Of a DNA stretch of 64,000 bases, positions 63,594 to 64,000 are shown one piece after another. The DNA comes from Shewanella pealeana ATCC 700345. Lineage in GTDB: Bacteria > Pseudomonadota > Gammaproteobacteria > Enterobacterales > Shewanellaceae. Made by a program: the position numbers and the translations under genes. Under the pieces are notes generated by a model, which made no database searches, had not been told where the DNA came from, and was given only the letters and a program-made list of their open reading frames with translations. Each line of letters begins with the position of its first letter. Position 1 is the stretch's first letter. The DNA lies in contig NC_009901.1 of the NCBI RefSeq assembly GCF_000018285.1, forward strand, positions 2,417,001 through 2,481,000, written 5' to 3'.

Positions 63594-64000
63594 TTAAAGC
63601 AGCTTATTGATATCGTCGAGATCTAGGGTGAAGCTTGGAATAAAACATTCAATAAAATAATTGACGGCAGGGTTAGGGTCATTCTTAAGGCTTTGTTCGA
63701 GCCGTTTCTGTGCAGTGTTAAATTCAGTATTACCAGCACGTCTTTCTTCAAGGCATTTTAGGTAGGCACACAGGGTGTCTGCAGACTTGACCAATGCCTT
63801 GTATTCTTTGTCGGCATGTTCACTGGTGAGTAAGGCTTGATAATCTTCTTTAAACTCTTCAGGTACCATCTCTAGGAGGCGCTGCTCGGCGATGGCTTCA
63901 ATTTTTTTGTACTCGGCCTCTATCTCTTTATTGAAGTACTTTACTGGGGTTGGCAGATCACCGGTGAGAATTTCACTGGCATCATGAAAAATAGCTATGG
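63594..64000 (-). CDS. yfbR: YfbR-like 5'-deoxynucleotidase (partial)
   Basis: The C-terminal 135 codons or so of an HD-domain enzyme that dephosphorylates deoxynucleoside monophosphates; the N-terminus lies beyond the window. The frame continues open to the edge and contains the AIFHDASEILTGDLPTPVKY motif of YfbR. An internal ATG at 63869 is not the start. It is directly upstream of the dGTPase-like gene. Confidence 0.87.
   Translation of the reverse strand, partial: IAIFHDASEILTGDLPTPVKYFNKEIEAEYKKIEAIAEQRLLEMVPEEFKEDYQALLTSEHADKEYKALVKSADTLCAYLKCLEERRAGNTEFNTAQKRLEQSLKNDPNPAVNYFIECFIPSFTLDLDDINKLL

Noticed and set aside
1..64000. CRISPR arrays, tRNA or rRNA genes, prophage
   Set aside because: No regularly spaced repeats, cloverleaf sequences, rRNA stretches or phage structural genes were recognised on either strand.

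Overview
The window looks like a chromosome segment from a marine gammaproteobacterium of the Shewanella type. This is inferred from gene content: a ptsH-ptsI-crr operon, a DUF3334-type protein, RoxA, a periplasmic [NiFe]-hydrogenase operon fused to hyp genes, class I fumarase, an aceA/glcB glyoxylate shunt, and adhE next to a ychE-type marC gene. No rRNA, tRNA, CRISPR array or intact insertion sequence was seen. Both ends cut genes: crr (C-terminal end missing) and a yfbR-like nucleotidase (N-terminal end missing).

Layout. 0-2.5 kb: PTS sugar phosphotransfer operon on the minus strand. 2.5-6.6 kb: an ACT-domain protein, a chemoreceptor, a divergent DUF3334 protein that carries a CheC/CheX-like phosphatase motif, and a DnaQ-type exonuclease. 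6.7-14 kb: RoxA ribosomal oxygenase, an outer-membrane barrel, a GreA/GreB-like protein, a small lipoprotein, an XRE/ScfR-type regulator divergent from an unrecognised gene with strong inverted repeats between them, and an RsmB-family RNA methyltransferase. 14-31.9 kb: a visibly more AT-rich block. It holds a membrane phospho/sulfo-transferase-like gene with a small partner, an L,D-transpeptidase followed by a solitary helix-turn-helix gene, and a complete Tad (Flp pilus) operon: flp, cpaA, an extra AAA+ ATPase, cpaB, cpaC, a small lipoprotein, a Tad-domain protein, two tadE-like genes, cpaE/tadZ, cpaF/tadA, tadB, tadC and tadD. This block looks like an acquired or strain-variable insertion.

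31.9-43.8 kb: one continuous minus-strand hydrogenase cluster, hyaA-hyaB-hyaC-hyaD-(HypF-like gene)-hypF-hypB-hypC-hypD-hypE-hypA. It encodes the small and large subunits, the cytochrome b that passes electrons to quinone, the maturation protease and the whole Ni/Fe-CN-CO cofactor pathway. Near-consensus FNR boxes lie upstream of hyaA and of hypB, each at the class II spacing from a plausible -10 element, so I infer two anaerobically activated promoters.

44-64 kb: housekeeping and central metabolism. asnS, a membrane protein, a Nudix CoA pyrophosphatase, pabB, class I fumarase, a secreted S9 peptidase, an orphan type IV pilin-like protein, isocitrate lyase with a divergent LysR regulator and malate synthase G (glyoxylate shunt), AdhE with a terminator-like hairpin in its leader, ychE/marC, a dGTPase-like HD enzyme and the yfbR-like deoxynucleotidase.

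The observations most worth following are the extra AAA+ ATPase and the missing CpaD in the Tad operon, the degenerate P-loop of TadZ, the HypF-like second gene in the hydrogenase operon, the CheX-like motif in the DUF3334 protein, and the adhE leader hairpin. Domain positions are read by eye and are approximate unless a residue number is given.
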